The position numbers were made by a program, and so were the translations under genes. From Bryobacterales bacterium (GTDB lineage Bacteria > Acidobacteriota > Terriglobia > Bryobacterales > Bryobacteraceae): 64,000 nucleotides of DNA. The stretch is taken from NCBI GenBank assembly GCA_016721425.1, contig JADKID010000016.1, positions 372,001 to 436,000 of the forward strand. Reading direction: 5' to 3'. Of this stretch, positions 18,759-27,687 are shown piece by piece; positions within the stretch are counted from its first letter, which is position 1, and each line of letters begins with the position of its first letter. Under the pieces are notes generated by a model. It was not told where the DNA came from, ran no database searches, and saw only the letters and a list, made by a program, of their open reading frames with translations.

Positions 18759-20098
18759 CTATGCGCTCTGATCGCGCTCGATGCGCGCGAGCTTTTTGTA
18801 GAGGGTCCGACGCTGGATCCCCAGAAGTTCAGCAGCACGAGTCTTGTTGCCTCCCGCTTGTTCAAGTACGCGCAGGATTTGCTGGCGCTCGAGAGCATCC
18901 AGTTCCACGGGTTCATCCTCCTCCGTTTGTGAGCCGACTGACTCCCCAAGTTGGCGTTCCACGGCATCCTTCGAGACTGCACCCTGTGGCTCCATGGTGA
19001 CCAATCGGCGAATTACATTCTGAAGTTGGCGAACATTTCCAGGCCACTGATGTTGCGTCAGAACCTCCTCCGCTTCAGCCTCAAACCAGAGGTTCTTCCC
19101 GGAGGACGCACACCCCTCGCCCAGAATCCGCTTCACGAGGAACGGGATATCGCTTTTCCGCTCGCGCAGCGGGGGCACTTCGATTCGGAGGACGTTGAGC
19201 CGGTAGAGCAGGTCTTCCGGAACTTTCCGTCGCGCACCATCTCATCGAGGCTTCGGTTTGTGGCCGCTATCACCCGCACGTCAGCTTTACGTGGCGCGCC
19301 GGCGCCCACTGGCCGGTATTCCTTTTCCTGCAGGAACCGGAGAAGCTTGGGCTGGAACTCCATTGGCACTTCGCCAACCTCATCAAAAAAGAGCGTGCCT
19401 CCGCGCGCTGTTTCTACGATGCCGGGCCGATCGCGCTCGGCGCCGGTGAATGCCCCCTTCAGCGATCCGAACACCTCCGATTCCCACAGCGAGCCGGTAA
19501 CTGCCCCGGAGTCCACTGCCACGAAGGGTTTATTGGACCGGGAACTATGATCATGAATCGCCTTGGCAACAAGTTCCTTGCCGACTCCGCTTTCGCCGAG
19601 AATGAGGACTGACTCATCGGATCGCGCCGAACGAGCGATGCGCTTGTAGACGTCCACCATCGGCGCGGAGAACCCGATCATGCCACCGAATTGCTCCAGA
19701 TCCTCGGCGGGTTCTCCGTCAGGCTGGGTTTCTCGACTGCGCTCCGCGCGCTGGATCACTACCAGCAGGTCCTTCAAATCGAACGGCTTCGCGAGATAGT
19801 CGAAAGCCCCTCCCATCTCAGCTTCGACGGTCGTCCGCACTGACCCGCGCGCGGTCATAAGGATGACGGGAGTGCCAGCGTCCCGTTCCTGCGCGTGACG
19901 CAGGATGTCCAGACCGGTTAGGCGGTCAATGTAGATGTCGCTGAGAATGATGGCGAACTTGCCCGCGTCCAGTAATTCGAGAGCGCCCTCGCTGTCGTTG
20001 GCAACGGTAACACGGTAGCCCTTCGAGGCGAGGTAGTTGGACACCGTCGCGGTGATGGACTCATCGTCATCGATAACCAAAATCTCCGGCTTGCTCAT
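18759..20098 (-). pseudogene. NtrC-family sigma54-dependent response regulator, one-base frameshift
   Basis: Receiver domain at about 1-120 (ILVIDDDES, phospho-acceptor in LSDIYIDRLTG, Lys in LAKPFD). A sigma54-activating AAA+ domain follows, with Walker A GESGVGKE, the GAFTGA loop and FFDEVGEV. After GKFR the frame is lost near 19217-19221, where TTCCGGAAGACC lacks one base of TTCCGGGAAGACC. The correct continuation is DLLYRLNVLRIEVPPLRER, then a Fis-type DNA-binding helix (NKTRAAELLGIQRRTLYKKL) ending at 18759. As written, the product stops inside the AAA+ domain. It lies 3 bp after its kinase and probably controls the sigma54 units nearby. A sequencing error is an equally good explanation. 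Confidence 0.85.
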
Positions 20099-20101
20099 CC
20101 T

Positions 20102-21946
20102 TTACCCTCTCGGCAGCGTGATCGTGAACTGGGAACCCGCGTTGGGCGTACTCTCCACGGAGATTTGCCCACCATGCTGATGGACGATTTCCTTCACGAG
20201 GGCCAAACCGATCCCAGTGCCTTCTTCGCCGCCCAACTCGTCTCTCTTCAAACGATAGAACTTCTCGAAGATCTTTTCCTGTTCGGCGGAAGCGATCCCG
20301 TAGCCTTGGTCCGCAACGGAGATTCGAACCTCAGGCCCGCTGTCCTCCGCGCTCAGTTTGACAGTCGTGTTCCGAGGGCTGTACTTCACCCCGTTCGTGA
20401 TCAGATTGTAGATCGCGAACGAGAGCAAGTCCGGATCGGCGGACAGGTGGATAGCAGGAATCGTCGCCTCGATCTGGATGCGTTTACGCGCGGCATAAAG
20501 GCGGCCTCGTTCGACGATTTCGTGGCAAAGAGACGACAGCTCGATCTCCTTGTGCTGGAGGGTCAGCGATCCAGACGCAAGGCGTTCCACGTTCAAGAAA
20601 GTCTGAATCAATGTCGTCAGCCGTTTCGACTCCTTATGAATCAGGCCTGCCATTTCCACGCGCAGCTCTTCAGGCATGCCTCCTTCGGACATCATCTCGC
20701 TGGAGCCCTGAATGGCCGTGAGCGGAGTCTTGATTTCATGCGCGATCGCCTGTACCCGAAACGCATATTCCTTTCGCTTCGTGGTCTCGCCGGCCAGCGC
20801 CGTGCTGAGCAGGGCATACTCACTGACTCCTGCGATAGCGGACGCTACCAGGCACACTGCCATGAACGAACCAAGAGGGAGCACATAGCCGAACCGAAGA
20901 GAGACCGGCCCGCCCGCGACGATCAGAAGTCCGACACCCGACAAGGCAAGCAGTAGCCTCAACCCGCGGAGCCAGACGATGGCGGCGACACACAATCCGA
21001 TCAGAAGCAGACTGCCGACGAATTCACCGGTGACGGTCAGGGGTACCAGAAACGCGCGGTCCAGAATTGTGCGGGCGACATTGGCGTGGATCTCGATGCC
21101 ACTCATCCCGATGCCGCTAGAGAGAGGTGTGAATAGTCGATCGCCACTGCCCTGGGCCGTCGCTCCAACAATTACGATCTTGCCGCGGAATTTCGAGGCA
21201 TCGGCCGTGCGATCCAGCAGCGCGCCGAAACTCACCCGGGGAAAGGTGCCTTCGGGGCCGGCGTAATTGATCAGCATGGAGCGGTTGTCATTCTCACTCA
21301 CCGGGATGCGGACTGGACCTAGAGTCACGGCGTCGGCGGATTCGAGCGGGCGGTTCGTGCCGGTGGCGAGACGTGCCGCTTCCAGGCCCAGGGCCCAGAA
21401 GCGCTGTCCATCGGCTTCCTTTATGAGCAGGACAGAGCGTACATCGCCGTCCGCATCGGGTGCGGCGTGAACGTGGGCTGTGGAGCGGCCGTGAGCTAGG
21501 TCAGGTAGTGGCAAAATCCAGCGAGGATGCTCGCCGGCATCGTTTTCTAGTGCCGCGCCCAACACGGCTCCGGGGAACAGATGGAGCGCGCGGGAAAGCC
21601 GTGCGTCTTGAGCCGGGTCTCCAGGTTCGCTGATGAGCAGATCCAGAACAACCACCCGCGGTTGTGCCTGCGCCAGTGCTTCGAGGCCCTCGGCCAGCTT
21701 CGCGCGGTTCAGAGGCAGCGGTCCGTAACGTGCCGCGGTGTGATCATCAATTGCGGCGAGAACGACCTGGCTCAATGCCGGACTCGTCTGGGCGCCGCGC
21801 ATCCGCACGATCAGGTCGTTCCACTCCGCACTCACCTGCTGGATTAAGCCATTCCAGATCAGGAAGGGCAGAACGGCCAGCACGACGAGCACGTAGAGTG
21901 ACCGGATGAGCACGGGTTTGAAATTGCTGAGCGCCATCCGAACCAT
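20102..21946 (-). CDS. CHASE2-domain sensor histidine kinase
   Basis: A membrane kinase of about 614 residues. The start at 21946 has AGGGAG 4 nt upstream, unlike the longer frame from 22057. One N-terminal TM helix is followed by a periplasmic CHASE2 sensor (DLIVRMRG, VVVLDLLISEP, VVLAAIDDHTA, IVIVGATAQGSGDRLFTPLS). A cluster of three TM helices then leads into the HisKA box AIAHEIKTPLTAIQGS with the phospho-His, and HATPase motifs (NLITNGVKYS, DQGYGIA, GTGIGLALVKEIV). It is the partner of the downstream NtrC-type regulator. The position next to a multicopper oxidase suggests it senses copper or envelope redox stress; the ligand is not visible in the sequence. Confidence 0.88.
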   Translation of the reverse strand: MVRMALSNFKPVLIRSLYVLVVLAVLPFLIWNGLIQQVSAEWNDLIVRMRGAQTSPALSQVVLAAIDDHTAARYGPLPLNRAKLAEGLEALAQAQPRVVVLDLLISEPGDPAQDARLSRALHLFPGAVLGAALENDAGEHPRWILPLPDLAHGRSTAHVHAAPDADGDVRSVLLIKEADGQRFWALGLEAARLATGTNRPLESADAVTLGPVRIPVSENDNRSMLINYAGPEGTFPRVSFGALLDRTADASKFRGKIVIVGATAQGSGDRLFTPLSSGIGMSGIEIHANVARTILDRAFLVPLTVTGEFVGSLLLIGLCVAAIVWLRGLRLLLALSGVGLLIVAGGPVSLRFGYVLPLGSFMAVCLVASAIAGVSEYALLSTALAGETTKRKEYAFRVQAIAHEIKTPLTAIQGSSEMMSEGGMPEELRVEMAGLIHKESKRLTTLIQTFLNVERLASGSLTLQHKEIELSSLCHEIVERGRLYAARKRIQIEATIPAIHLSADPDLLSFAIYNLITNGVKYSPRNTTVKLSAEDSGPEVRISVADQGYGIASAEQEKIFEKFYRLKRDELGGEEGTGIGLALVKEIVHQHGGQISVESTPNAGSQFTITLPRG

Positions 21947-21979
21947 GATTCTCCCTGCTCTCAGCATCGCAGGTACCAC

Positions 21980-21997
21980 GGGCACACGACCGTGCCC
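21980..21997. promoter_or_regulatory. Putative enhancer dyad GGGCAC-N6-GTGCCC upstream of the multicopper oxidase
   Basis: A perfect 6+6 dyad, GGGCAC-ACGACC-GTGCCC, in the divergent region between the kinase gene and the oxidase gene. It is centred about 96 bp upstream of the predicted sigma54 start of the oxidase. The same dyad recurs at 26581, at matching distance from another sigma54 site. Confidence 0.65.
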
Positions 21998-22058
21998 AAA
22001 GTAGTCGAGCCCGTCCACCATTGAAGATTCAACTGATTGAAAACAGTGACATCCCATT

Positions 22059-22075
22059 TGGCAGTTGGACTGCTT
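22059..22075 (+). promoter_or_regulatory. Sigma54 promoter of the multicopper oxidase gene
   Basis: TGGCAGTTGGACTGCTT has the -24 TGGCA and -12 TGCTT elements with GG and GC exactly 12 nt apart. The start of transcription would be near 22085, leaving a leader of about 32 nt before the oxidase ATG. Confidence 0.72.
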
Positions 22076-22116
22076 GGTAATGATGGAAGATATTCTGTAA
22101 GTCTGGGGAGGCCGGT

Positions 22117-23505
22117 ATGTTGAAGTGTAATCGTCGAGGCTTCTTGATGGCCGCCGCCGGCGCGCTTGTCCCGGTGCTTCGCGCCGGGCCTGCAGCGAAC
22201 ACTGGGCTCATCGAGGTGGATCTGGATGCCCAGCAGATGTGGATCGAGGTCGGTGGCACAACCGGCTATCTCTATGGATTCAATGGGCAGATCCCTGGGC
22301 CAACCATAGAAGCAAGGCCGGGCGACCACGTGCGCATCCGCTTCACCAACAGCCTCCCTGAGCCGACTAACCTCCACTATCACGGGCTGCATGTCCCGCC
22401 CACTGGGTACGCCGACAACAGCCTCCTCGAAATCGCCGCTGGGGAGAGTCTCACCTACGAGTTCGATCTGCCGGCCTCGCATCCGGGCGGAACCTTCTGG
22501 TACCACCCCCATATGCACGAGTCCGTCGCGCGCCAGGTATCGCGCGGCCTGGCAGGCGTCTTCATCGTGCGTGGTGAGTTGGACCAGATCCCGGAAATTG
22601 CAGACGCACCGGAAGCTGTCCTCGTCTTGCAGGACTTCGGCGTCGACAGCGGCGGGCGTCCGGTTGAACCGGGCCTCATGGAGCGAATGATTGGCCGAGA
22701 GGGCGACTTGGTGACCGTCAATGGCCAGGCCAACCCTCCGTTCCGAATTCAAAAGGACGGCTGGATTCGGATGCGGATCGTGAACGCCTCCAGCTCTCGA
22801 TTCTACCGGCTGCGGTTGGAGGAGCATCCGCTGTACTTGATCGCCGTGGATGGCGGCGCGCTTCCGGCGCCTGAAGAGCATGACGAGATTCTCCTCACGC
22901 CGGGCGAGCGCATCGAGGTGATGGTGAGGGGCGCGAGGCCCGAAGGCAGCTACCGCTTGCTGAGCTTGCCCTACAACCGGGGTGGGATGGGGATGATGGG
23001 CGGTATGGGCGGTGCGCCGTCCCGTACGATCGTGCTCGCCACGGTTGTCTATGAAGGCCAAGCCGACCGCACATGGAGCCTGCCCAAACAGCTCGTCGGA
23101 ATCGATCCTCTTCCCGCCCCCTCTGTGCGTCGCAGCTTCCAACTGGGTCAAGGCATGGGCATGGGCATGATGGGCGGCGGTGGTATGACGTTTACCATCA
23201 ACGGGCGAAGTTTCAGTCCAAACCGGATCGACACTCGCGTGGTTTTGAACTCCGTCGAGGATTGGGAGTTTATCAACCCGACGATGATGGATCACCCGAT
23301 GCATGTTCACACGAATCCATTTCAGGTGATCGGTTCGGACGGTTTGCCAATTCGGGCGTGGAAGGACGTCGTTCTGGTTCGTGCGAACTCGCGAATTCGA
23401 GTTCGGACTGCGTTTCGCGACTTTACGGGTACTGCCATGTACCACTGCCACATCCTGGACCACGAGGACCTCGGGATGATGGGATTGCTGGAGATCCAGG
23501 GCTGA
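22117..23505 (+). CDS. Multicopper oxidase, Tat-exported, CueO-like
   Basis: A 462-residue secreted oxidase that probably oxidises Cu(I) or another substrate in the periplasm. A Tat signal (NRRGFLMAAAG) begins at residue 5. Copper ligands occur in the standard order: HYHGLH and WYHPHMH near 90-135, then HPMHVHTNPF and YHCHILDHEDLGMMG at the C-terminus, covering type 1, 2 and 3 sites. Two Met/Gly-rich inserts (GGMGMMGGMGG; GMGMGMMGGGGM), as in CueO-type enzymes, may bind Cu(I). It is divergent from the CHASE2 kinase operon and has its own sigma54 promoter and enhancer dyad, implying control by that two-component system. Confidence 0.9.
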   Translation: MLKCNRRGFLMAAAGALVPVLRAGPAANTGLIEVDLDAQQMWIEVGGTTGYLYGFNGQIPGPTIEARPGDHVRIRFTNSLPEPTNLHYHGLHVPPTGYADNSLLEIAAGESLTYEFDLPASHPGGTFWYHPHMHESVARQVSRGLAGVFIVRGELDQIPEIADAPEAVLVLQDFGVDSGGRPVEPGLMERMIGREGDLVTVNGQANPPFRIQKDGWIRMRIVNASSSRFYRLRLEEHPLYLIAVDGGALPAPEEHDEILLTPGERIEVMVRGARPEGSYRLLSLPYNRGGMGMMGGMGGAPSRTIVLATVVYEGQADRTWSLPKQLVGIDPLPAPSVRRSFQLGQGMGMGMMGGGGMTFTINGRSFSPNRIDTRVVLNSVEDWEFINPTMMDHPMHVHTNPFQVIGSDGLPIRAWKDVVLVRANSRIRVRTAFRDFTGTAMYHCHILDHEDLGMMGLLEIQG

Positions 23506-23519
23506 TGAGCCTTGGCCTG

Positions 23520-24041
23520 TCAGTTCTGGTTCCTCGCAAACAATGGTCGACCAGCCTCGATGTCCGCCGCACGAACCAGGAGTGAATCGCCGTCGATTCT
23601 GAACTGGACCGGAACGGGGGTGCAGTCCTTCTCTTTGGCAAGAGTCGCGCCTTCCGCGAGGAGTGGCATCGGCTCCCCGCAGTGACCACAGATGAGTTGC
23701 CCCTCGGATACCCGGCTCGGCCGGTTCGCCCTGTCACAACGCCGGCAGGCTGCGAATGTGACGACAACACGGCCGTGATCCTGTCGCTTGACGAAGACTC
23801 GAATGGGTCCGCCTTCCTGTTCCTCAATTTTGAAGATCCGTGCCTTTCCCAGGCTTAGCTCCGCCAGGGGAACGCGGAGGTCCTGCCCAGATCGCACCAG
23901 AATCTCACTGGGGGGAACGATTTCGTGCTGGCTCAGATTCAGCCACAAACCTAGACCAATGGCCGCCAGTAGGAACGCGCTGAGAAGAAAGAGCGATCGA
24001 CGCTCTGCCGGGGTCAAGGGCCGGTCTTTCTTCCGCTTCAT
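23520..24041 (-). CDS. Membrane-anchored DUF2318-like protein
   Basis: A 173-residue protein with one N-terminal TM helix (about 16-35) and a periplasmic domain related to DUF2318. The diagnostic cysteines are present as CRRCDRANRPSRVSEGQLICGHCG, followed by KDCTPVP. This matches the canonical C-x2-C/C-x2-C/GGCNPVP pattern of the paralogue at 29665-30213, but the first motif is diverged. DUF2318 proteins accompany iron- or copper-related transport systems; the precise activity is not known. The start overlaps the DUF302-like gene stop as ATGA, so the two form a small operon. Confidence 0.6.
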   Translation of the reverse strand: MKRKKDRPLTPAERRSLFLLSAFLLAAIGLGLWLNLSQHEIVPPSEILVRSGQDLRVPLAELSLGKARIFKIEEQEGGPIRVFVKRQDHGRVVVTFAACRRCDRANRPSRVSEGQLICGHCGEPMPLLAEGATLAKEKDCTPVPVQFRIDGDSLLVRAADIEAGRPLFARNQN

Positions 24042-24520
24042 CCTCCGCTCACCTCCTCTTGGAAGATCGCGTCCAAGACCTCGCTTTCCAGAGGCAACTG
24101 GCCTTCATGCACGCGCATGGCGGAATAGGCTCCAACCGCGGCCAGGGCCTCGTGTATGCGCCGTAGTGTACGGTGGACAGGGATGGCGATCGCTGGAGTG
24201 ACGCCGGCTGCCCTGAGAACCTGTGGTGCCAGAATGCGCACTTGGGTCTCCAATCCGTGCTCGGAGAGGACCATGTGAAGGGGGAAGAAAACGGCAGCGG
24301 CAGCGTCGGCGACGAACGCCTCTAGGAGTTGATACGGGCAATCCACGCCGAGCACTGAAGATTTCGGCAATCTCACTCCGGCTGAACGAAATATGCCGCT
24401 GGCCACATCGAAATCGAATGCGACCAGCAGGCATCGATTCTTCAACGTCGCTAAGATCAGCTTCCGAGCCTGGTCATACGGTTGAGGCAAGACCAGGGTA
24501 CAGCTGCATTCGAGGTTCAT
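24038..24520 (-). CDS. DUF302-like protein
   Basis: A 160-residue protein from ATG 24520. A longer frame from 24547 is rejected because that codon overlaps the sigma54 -12 element and lies upstream of the predicted transcription start. The first half matches the DUF302/TT1751-like fold: an N-terminal strand (LECSCTLVLPQPYDQARKLI), VAFDFDVASG, then ILG-x-C-P-type VLGVDCPYQL and an AAAVFFPLHMVL segment. The C-terminal part (about 100-160) is helical with no known domain. DUF302 proteins often sit in metal and redox operons without a settled biochemical role. It precedes the DUF2318-like gene in a two-gene operon. Confidence 0.6.
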   Translation of the reverse strand: MNLECSCTLVLPQPYDQARKLILATLKNRCLLVAFDFDVASGIFRSAGVRLPKSSVLGVDCPYQLLEAFVADAAAAVFFPLHMVLSEHGLETQVRILAPQVLRAAGVTPAIAIPVHRTLRRIHEALAAVGAYSAMRVHEGQLPLESEVLDAIFQEEVSGG

Positions 24521-24541
24521 TGGATTACCTGGGCTTGATCC

Positions 24542-24558
24542 ATGCAATCAAGCCGCCA
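24542..24558 (-). promoter_or_regulatory. Sigma54 promoter of the DUF302/DUF2318 operon
   Basis: The minus strand reads TGGCGGCTTGATTGCAT, with TGGC at -24 and TTGCAT at -12, GG to GC 12 nt. The predicted start near 24532 lies 12 nt before ATG 24520. I could not find the GGGCAC-N6-GTGCCC dyad upstream of this one. Confidence 0.72.
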
Positions 24559-24699
24559 GTCCCGAAGCCCCCCAAATTGCGCCGAAAGTGGTGGTTACTG
24601 GAGTTTCTTGGACACTTGGTGTGCGGGATTGGGCAGCGTCACATCGGAATGTGGCCGGGTCCATCCAATATTCTCTCTCGCCATGGCGCGAGGCGGGGG

Positions 24700-25455
24700 T
24701 TACGGCTTGGGGTAGCCAGGTCCGTAGCCCATTTGGCCGTCTCCTAGCTTGGTCTTGTATTTCAGGGTGCCATCGGGCTGGAAGGCGTACAAATCCAACT
24801 CACCATCTGCCATCGAGCTGCCGCCCATGCCTTGCTGCTGGGTGGCCTGTGAAATGGTGAATCCAGTCATGTAGACCGTGTAGCTGCCGTCCGCATTCTG
24901 GCCGAATTCGGGAGTTGCCATGAGGTGGGAGTCCACATCGATCTGCGCGGCAATCTGAGCAGAGGAGCCGTCGGTTGTCACTACCATCAACTTCCCAGTG
25001 GACAGGTTGCTATTGCTTTGCGAGCCCATCATCCCGCCCTGGATGCCCTGGTGGTCAAAGGCGATTGAGCCCGACGTAAGGAAGAGCCGGCCGTCCGGAG
25101 CCAGCGCTGGTTTGGACATCATCACCCCAGGGATCTCCAGCGTCCACTTCGTGGATCCATCCTGGCTGTTCACGGCGACCATTTGGGACTTGTAGGTCGT
25201 CGGGTCCGGCGTCGTCGAGCCGCCAGTGGTCTGAGGGAGGCGACGCACGATGTAGAAGGTGCCATCCGCGCCCATTGTCATCATGCCCATCCCGTTCATC
25301 CCCAATGCCATACCAGTAACGCCAGGCATCATCATTGTTCCCGGCTGACTCGGTGTTCCTGGCATGCCTTGCGCAAAGATAAGCTGGACGGCGCACAAAG
25401 CTGGAAGTCCGATCTTCAACAGCCATCCCGCTCTGGTCAAATTCATAGTCGTCAT
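24700..25455 (-). CDS. Secreted PQQ-like repeat protein, Met/Gly rich
   Basis: A 251-residue exported protein. The start at 25455 has AAGGAG 7 nt upstream; the longer frame from 25704 has no such site and crosses a terminator. A signal peptide ends at about residue 29 (IFAQG). A Met/Gly-rich stretch (GMALGMNGMGMMTMG) follows, then short strand repeats of the PQQ/beta-propeller kind (DGTFYIVRRLP, DGSTKWTLEIPG, DGRLFLTSG, DGTLKYKTKL). It is homologous along its length to the frameshifted gene just upstream at 25711-26455. It has too few repeats for a full propeller. Metal binding is a guess from the Met content. Confidence 0.55.
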   Translation of the reverse strand: MTTMNLTRAGWLLKIGLPALCAVQLIFAQGMPGTPSQPGTMMMPGVTGMALGMNGMGMMTMGADGTFYIVRRLPQTTGGSTTPDPTTYKSQMVAVNSQDGSTKWTLEIPGVMMSKPALAPDGRLFLTSGSIAFDHQGIQGGMMGSQSNSNLSTGKLMVVTTDGSSAQIAAQIDVDSHLMATPEFGQNADGSYTVYMTGFTISQATQQQGMGGSSMADGELDLYAFQPDGTLKYKTKLGDGQMGYGPGYPKP

Positions 25456-25636
25456 TCCGTTTCTCCTTAAAACAATACTTCTTGATCCACATACGCTTGG
25501 ATGCAAACCATCGGCTTCACGTGACAGCGCAATACATGCGCTACCTTGCGTGCCACGTCCCGTTGGCAAGTCTGCAAGGCTGCTAAGCAATCCAAACGGG
25601 TGCCGGGCCTGTCGTTCCTCCACGCGGCGGACGCGA

Positions 25637-25661
25637 AAGGCGGGGCTGGTCGCCCCGCCTT
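25637..25661 (-). terminator. Rho-independent terminator
   Basis: A perfect 10-bp GC-rich stem, AAGGCGGGGC paired with GCCCCGCCTT, with a 5-nt loop. On the minus strand it is followed by TTTCG. It lies between the two PQQ-like paralogues, 50 bp past the stop of the upstream one, and should end that transcript. Confidence 0.7.
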
Positions 25662-25710
25662 CTGTCAGTCTGGACGGATCAAAGCTGTATGGCCCCAGCA
25701 GCAACCCGGC

Positions 25711-26455
25711 TTACGGTTGGTTGATCTTGACGCTGAACTTGAGGCTGGCGGCCGAAGTGAATGCGTACAAGGTTTTCTGGCCGCTAGCGACTGTGTCCTT
25801 GTCATCCACTCCCATCTCGAAACCCGTCACATAGACCGAGTAGTCGGCGGATTCAGCAGAGACCTTCGGAGCGGAGAGAACGTCGGAGTCCATTTCGATC
25901 GTGCTGCTGATGCTCGCCGAGGTGGAATTTGCCGTCACGACGATCAAGCGGGACTTGCGGGCGGTGGCGGTCGCGGTGCCAGGATTCATCATCCCACCGC
26001 CGGACTGGTTCTTGCCGTTCATGACAAAGTCCGAAGCGGTCATGAAGATCTTGCCGTCCTTCGCTAACACCGGCTCTGACACCATGGCGCCAGCGATTTC
26101 AAGCTTCCACGTTAGTCGCACCGTTCACTGCGCTGATCGCCACCAGTTCATACTTGGAGGCGCCGGTGGAAGGAGGCATCATTCCCTGGTTCGTGGTCGA
26201 GGCAGAAACGTGCCGTACGACGTAGACTGTTCCATCCGGTCCAATAGTGGGCCCGTCCATCATCTCGCGAGACCCCATTGCCCCGCTCATGCCCATTGTG
26301 CTGCCCATCCCACTCACCATGCCCTGACTGGAATTCATGCCGGTTGTGCCGGGGTTGCTTGAGTTGCCCGGCCCCATTCCACCGCCCATCTGCGCGAAGG
26401 TTAGCGTCGTGAACGCCGCCGTCAGCAACGCTGTACGAGAAAAGAGTCTGTTCAT
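25711..26455 (-). pseudogene. Second secreted PQQ-like repeat protein, one-base frameshift
   Basis: Paralogue of the gene at 24700-25455 with the same plan: signal peptide, Met/Gly-rich stretch (GMVSGMGSTMGMSGAMG), then DGTVYVVRHVS-type strands. The start is ATG 26455 with AGGAG upstream. At about 26112-26114 an extra base breaks the frame after VNGAT. One base over, the reading resumes as TWKLEIAGAMVSEPVLAKDG, which aligns with KWTLEIPGVMMSKPALAPDG of the paralogue, and runs to 25711. The lesion splits a protein of about 247 residues in two. It is the gene behind the sigma54 site at 26503. Mutation and sequencing error cannot be separated here. Confidence 0.75.
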
Positions 26456-26502
26456 CTTGATTGCTCCTGAGAATGATTTTCTATCGGTCACGATCTCTAT
26501 TG

Positions 26503-26518
26503 AGCAAACAATGGGCCA
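26503..26518 (-). promoter_or_regulatory. Sigma54 promoter of the second PQQ-like gene
   Basis: The minus strand reads TGGCCCATTGTTTGCT, a near-consensus -24/-12 pair with 12-nt GG-GC spacing. The predicted start near 26492 gives a leader of about 37 nt to ATG 26455. The enhancer-like dyad at 26581-26598 is centred about 98 bp upstream of that start. Confidence 0.75.
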
Positions 26519-26580
26519 CGATGCTCTGGCTTGTTTTCAACCACTTGCGAAAGCTGCTGGGGGTACGTACCGAGCAAAGA

Positions 26581-26598
26581 GGGCACACCGACGTGCCC
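26581..26598. promoter_or_regulatory. Putative enhancer dyad GGGCAC-N6-GTGCCC
   Basis: A perfect dyad, GGGCAC-ACCGAC-GTGCCC, matching the dyad upstream of the multicopper oxidase in both arms and in distance to its sigma54 promoter. It lies between the PQQ-like gene and the divergent BNR-repeat gene and could serve either. Confidence 0.65.
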
Positions 26599-26643
26599 CC
26601 ACCGCGTCTACAATGAAAGCAACCTTCCGAAACTGGGTACAAC

Positions 26644-27687
26644 ATGACCGTTCTCCTTCTTCTCCTCGCGGCGCAGATTGCGCCACAGTCCGCCGACTTG
26701 CCGAATCGCCAGCCGCAACTGGCTACCGATGGAACCCATCTGGTACTGACCTACGGTGCGGGCAACGGAGTTTTCTTCGCGAAGTCCAACGACGCCGGCA
26801 AGAGTTGGAGCGCGCCAGTGGTCGTCTCCTCGCAAGGCAAACTCTCGCTCGGCATGAGAAGAGGGCCGAGAATCGCGATGACGCCGGAGGCTATTGTCAT
26901 CTCCGCCGTGGTAGGGGCGAAGGGCGGCGGCGCTGACGGCGATTTGATCGCATGGCGCTCCGTGAATGGTGGAAAGACCTGGTCCTCCGGGAAGGCAATC
27001 AACGATGTGCCAGCAGCGGCGCGTGAGGGGCTGCACACCATGGCTTCGGGTGGTAAGGGCATATTGTTCGCCACATGGCTCGATCTGCGCGGGAAGGGTA
27101 CCCGGTTGTATGGTTCGACATCAATTGACGGAGGTGCAACGTGGTCGTCGAACACCCTTGTGTACGAATCTCCATCTGGATCGGTCTGCGAGTGCTGTCA
27201 TCCGACGACGGCCATTGACGCACGAGGCCGCATCTTCGTGATGTTTCGGAACTCGATTGACGGAAACCGCGATATGTACCTGGTCCGCTCCGATGACGGC
27301 GGAAAGACCTTCGGCCCAGCAGCCAAGCTCGGCTCTGGTACTTGGAAGCTGAACGCGTGTCCGATGGATGGCGGAGGACTTCAAATTGGCGCCGACGGAG
27401 CGCCCCTAACGATCTGGCGGCGCGAGGGAGAAGTCTTCTTGTCGGCAGGTGCGCATCTGGAACAGCGGATCGGTGCTGGGCGGCATCCGATCCTCGCATC
27501 GACACCACGAGGACCTGCCTTGGCGTGGACTGAGGGCAAGCAATTGAAGGTGGTACCACCCGGGCAGAAGGATGCCCTCACGTTTGATAGCAATGCCGCC
27601 TATCCGAGCATGGTGGCTCTTTCCAGTGGAGCCGTGGTGCTTGCATGGGAACAGACCGGCGCGATCGTCGTCAAAGCGCTGGACTGA
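26644..27687 (+). CDS. Secreted BNR/Asp-box repeat protein (sialidase-like propeller)
   Basis: A 347-residue protein with a short signal peptide (MTVLLLLLAAQ) and repeated Asp-box motifs of the S-x-D-x-G-x-T-W type: SNDAGKSW, SVNGGKTW, SIDGGATW, SDDGGKTF. These mark a six-bladed sialidase-like fold. A CECCHP motif near residue 181 is a plausible metal or disulfide site, seen in related proteins of metal-resistance neighbourhoods. No sialidase arginine triad can be recognised with confidence, so enzyme activity is not claimed. It converges with and overlaps the ABC ATPase gene by 17 nt. Confidence 0.65.
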   Translation: MTVLLLLLAAQIAPQSADLPNRQPQLATDGTHLVLTYGAGNGVFFAKSNDAGKSWSAPVVVSSQGKLSLGMRRGPRIAMTPEAIVISAVVGAKGGGADGDLIAWRSVNGGKTWSSGKAINDVPAAAREGLHTMASGGKGILFATWLDLRGKGTRLYGSTSIDGGATWSSNTLVYESPSGSVCECCHPTTAIDARGRIFVMFRNSIDGNRDMYLVRSDDGGKTFGPAAKLGSGTWKLNACPMDGGGLQIGADGAPLTIWRREGEVFLSAGAHLEQRIGAGRHPILASTPRGPALAWTEGKQLKVVPPGQKDALTFDSNAAYPSMVALSSGAVVLAWEQTGAIVVKALD

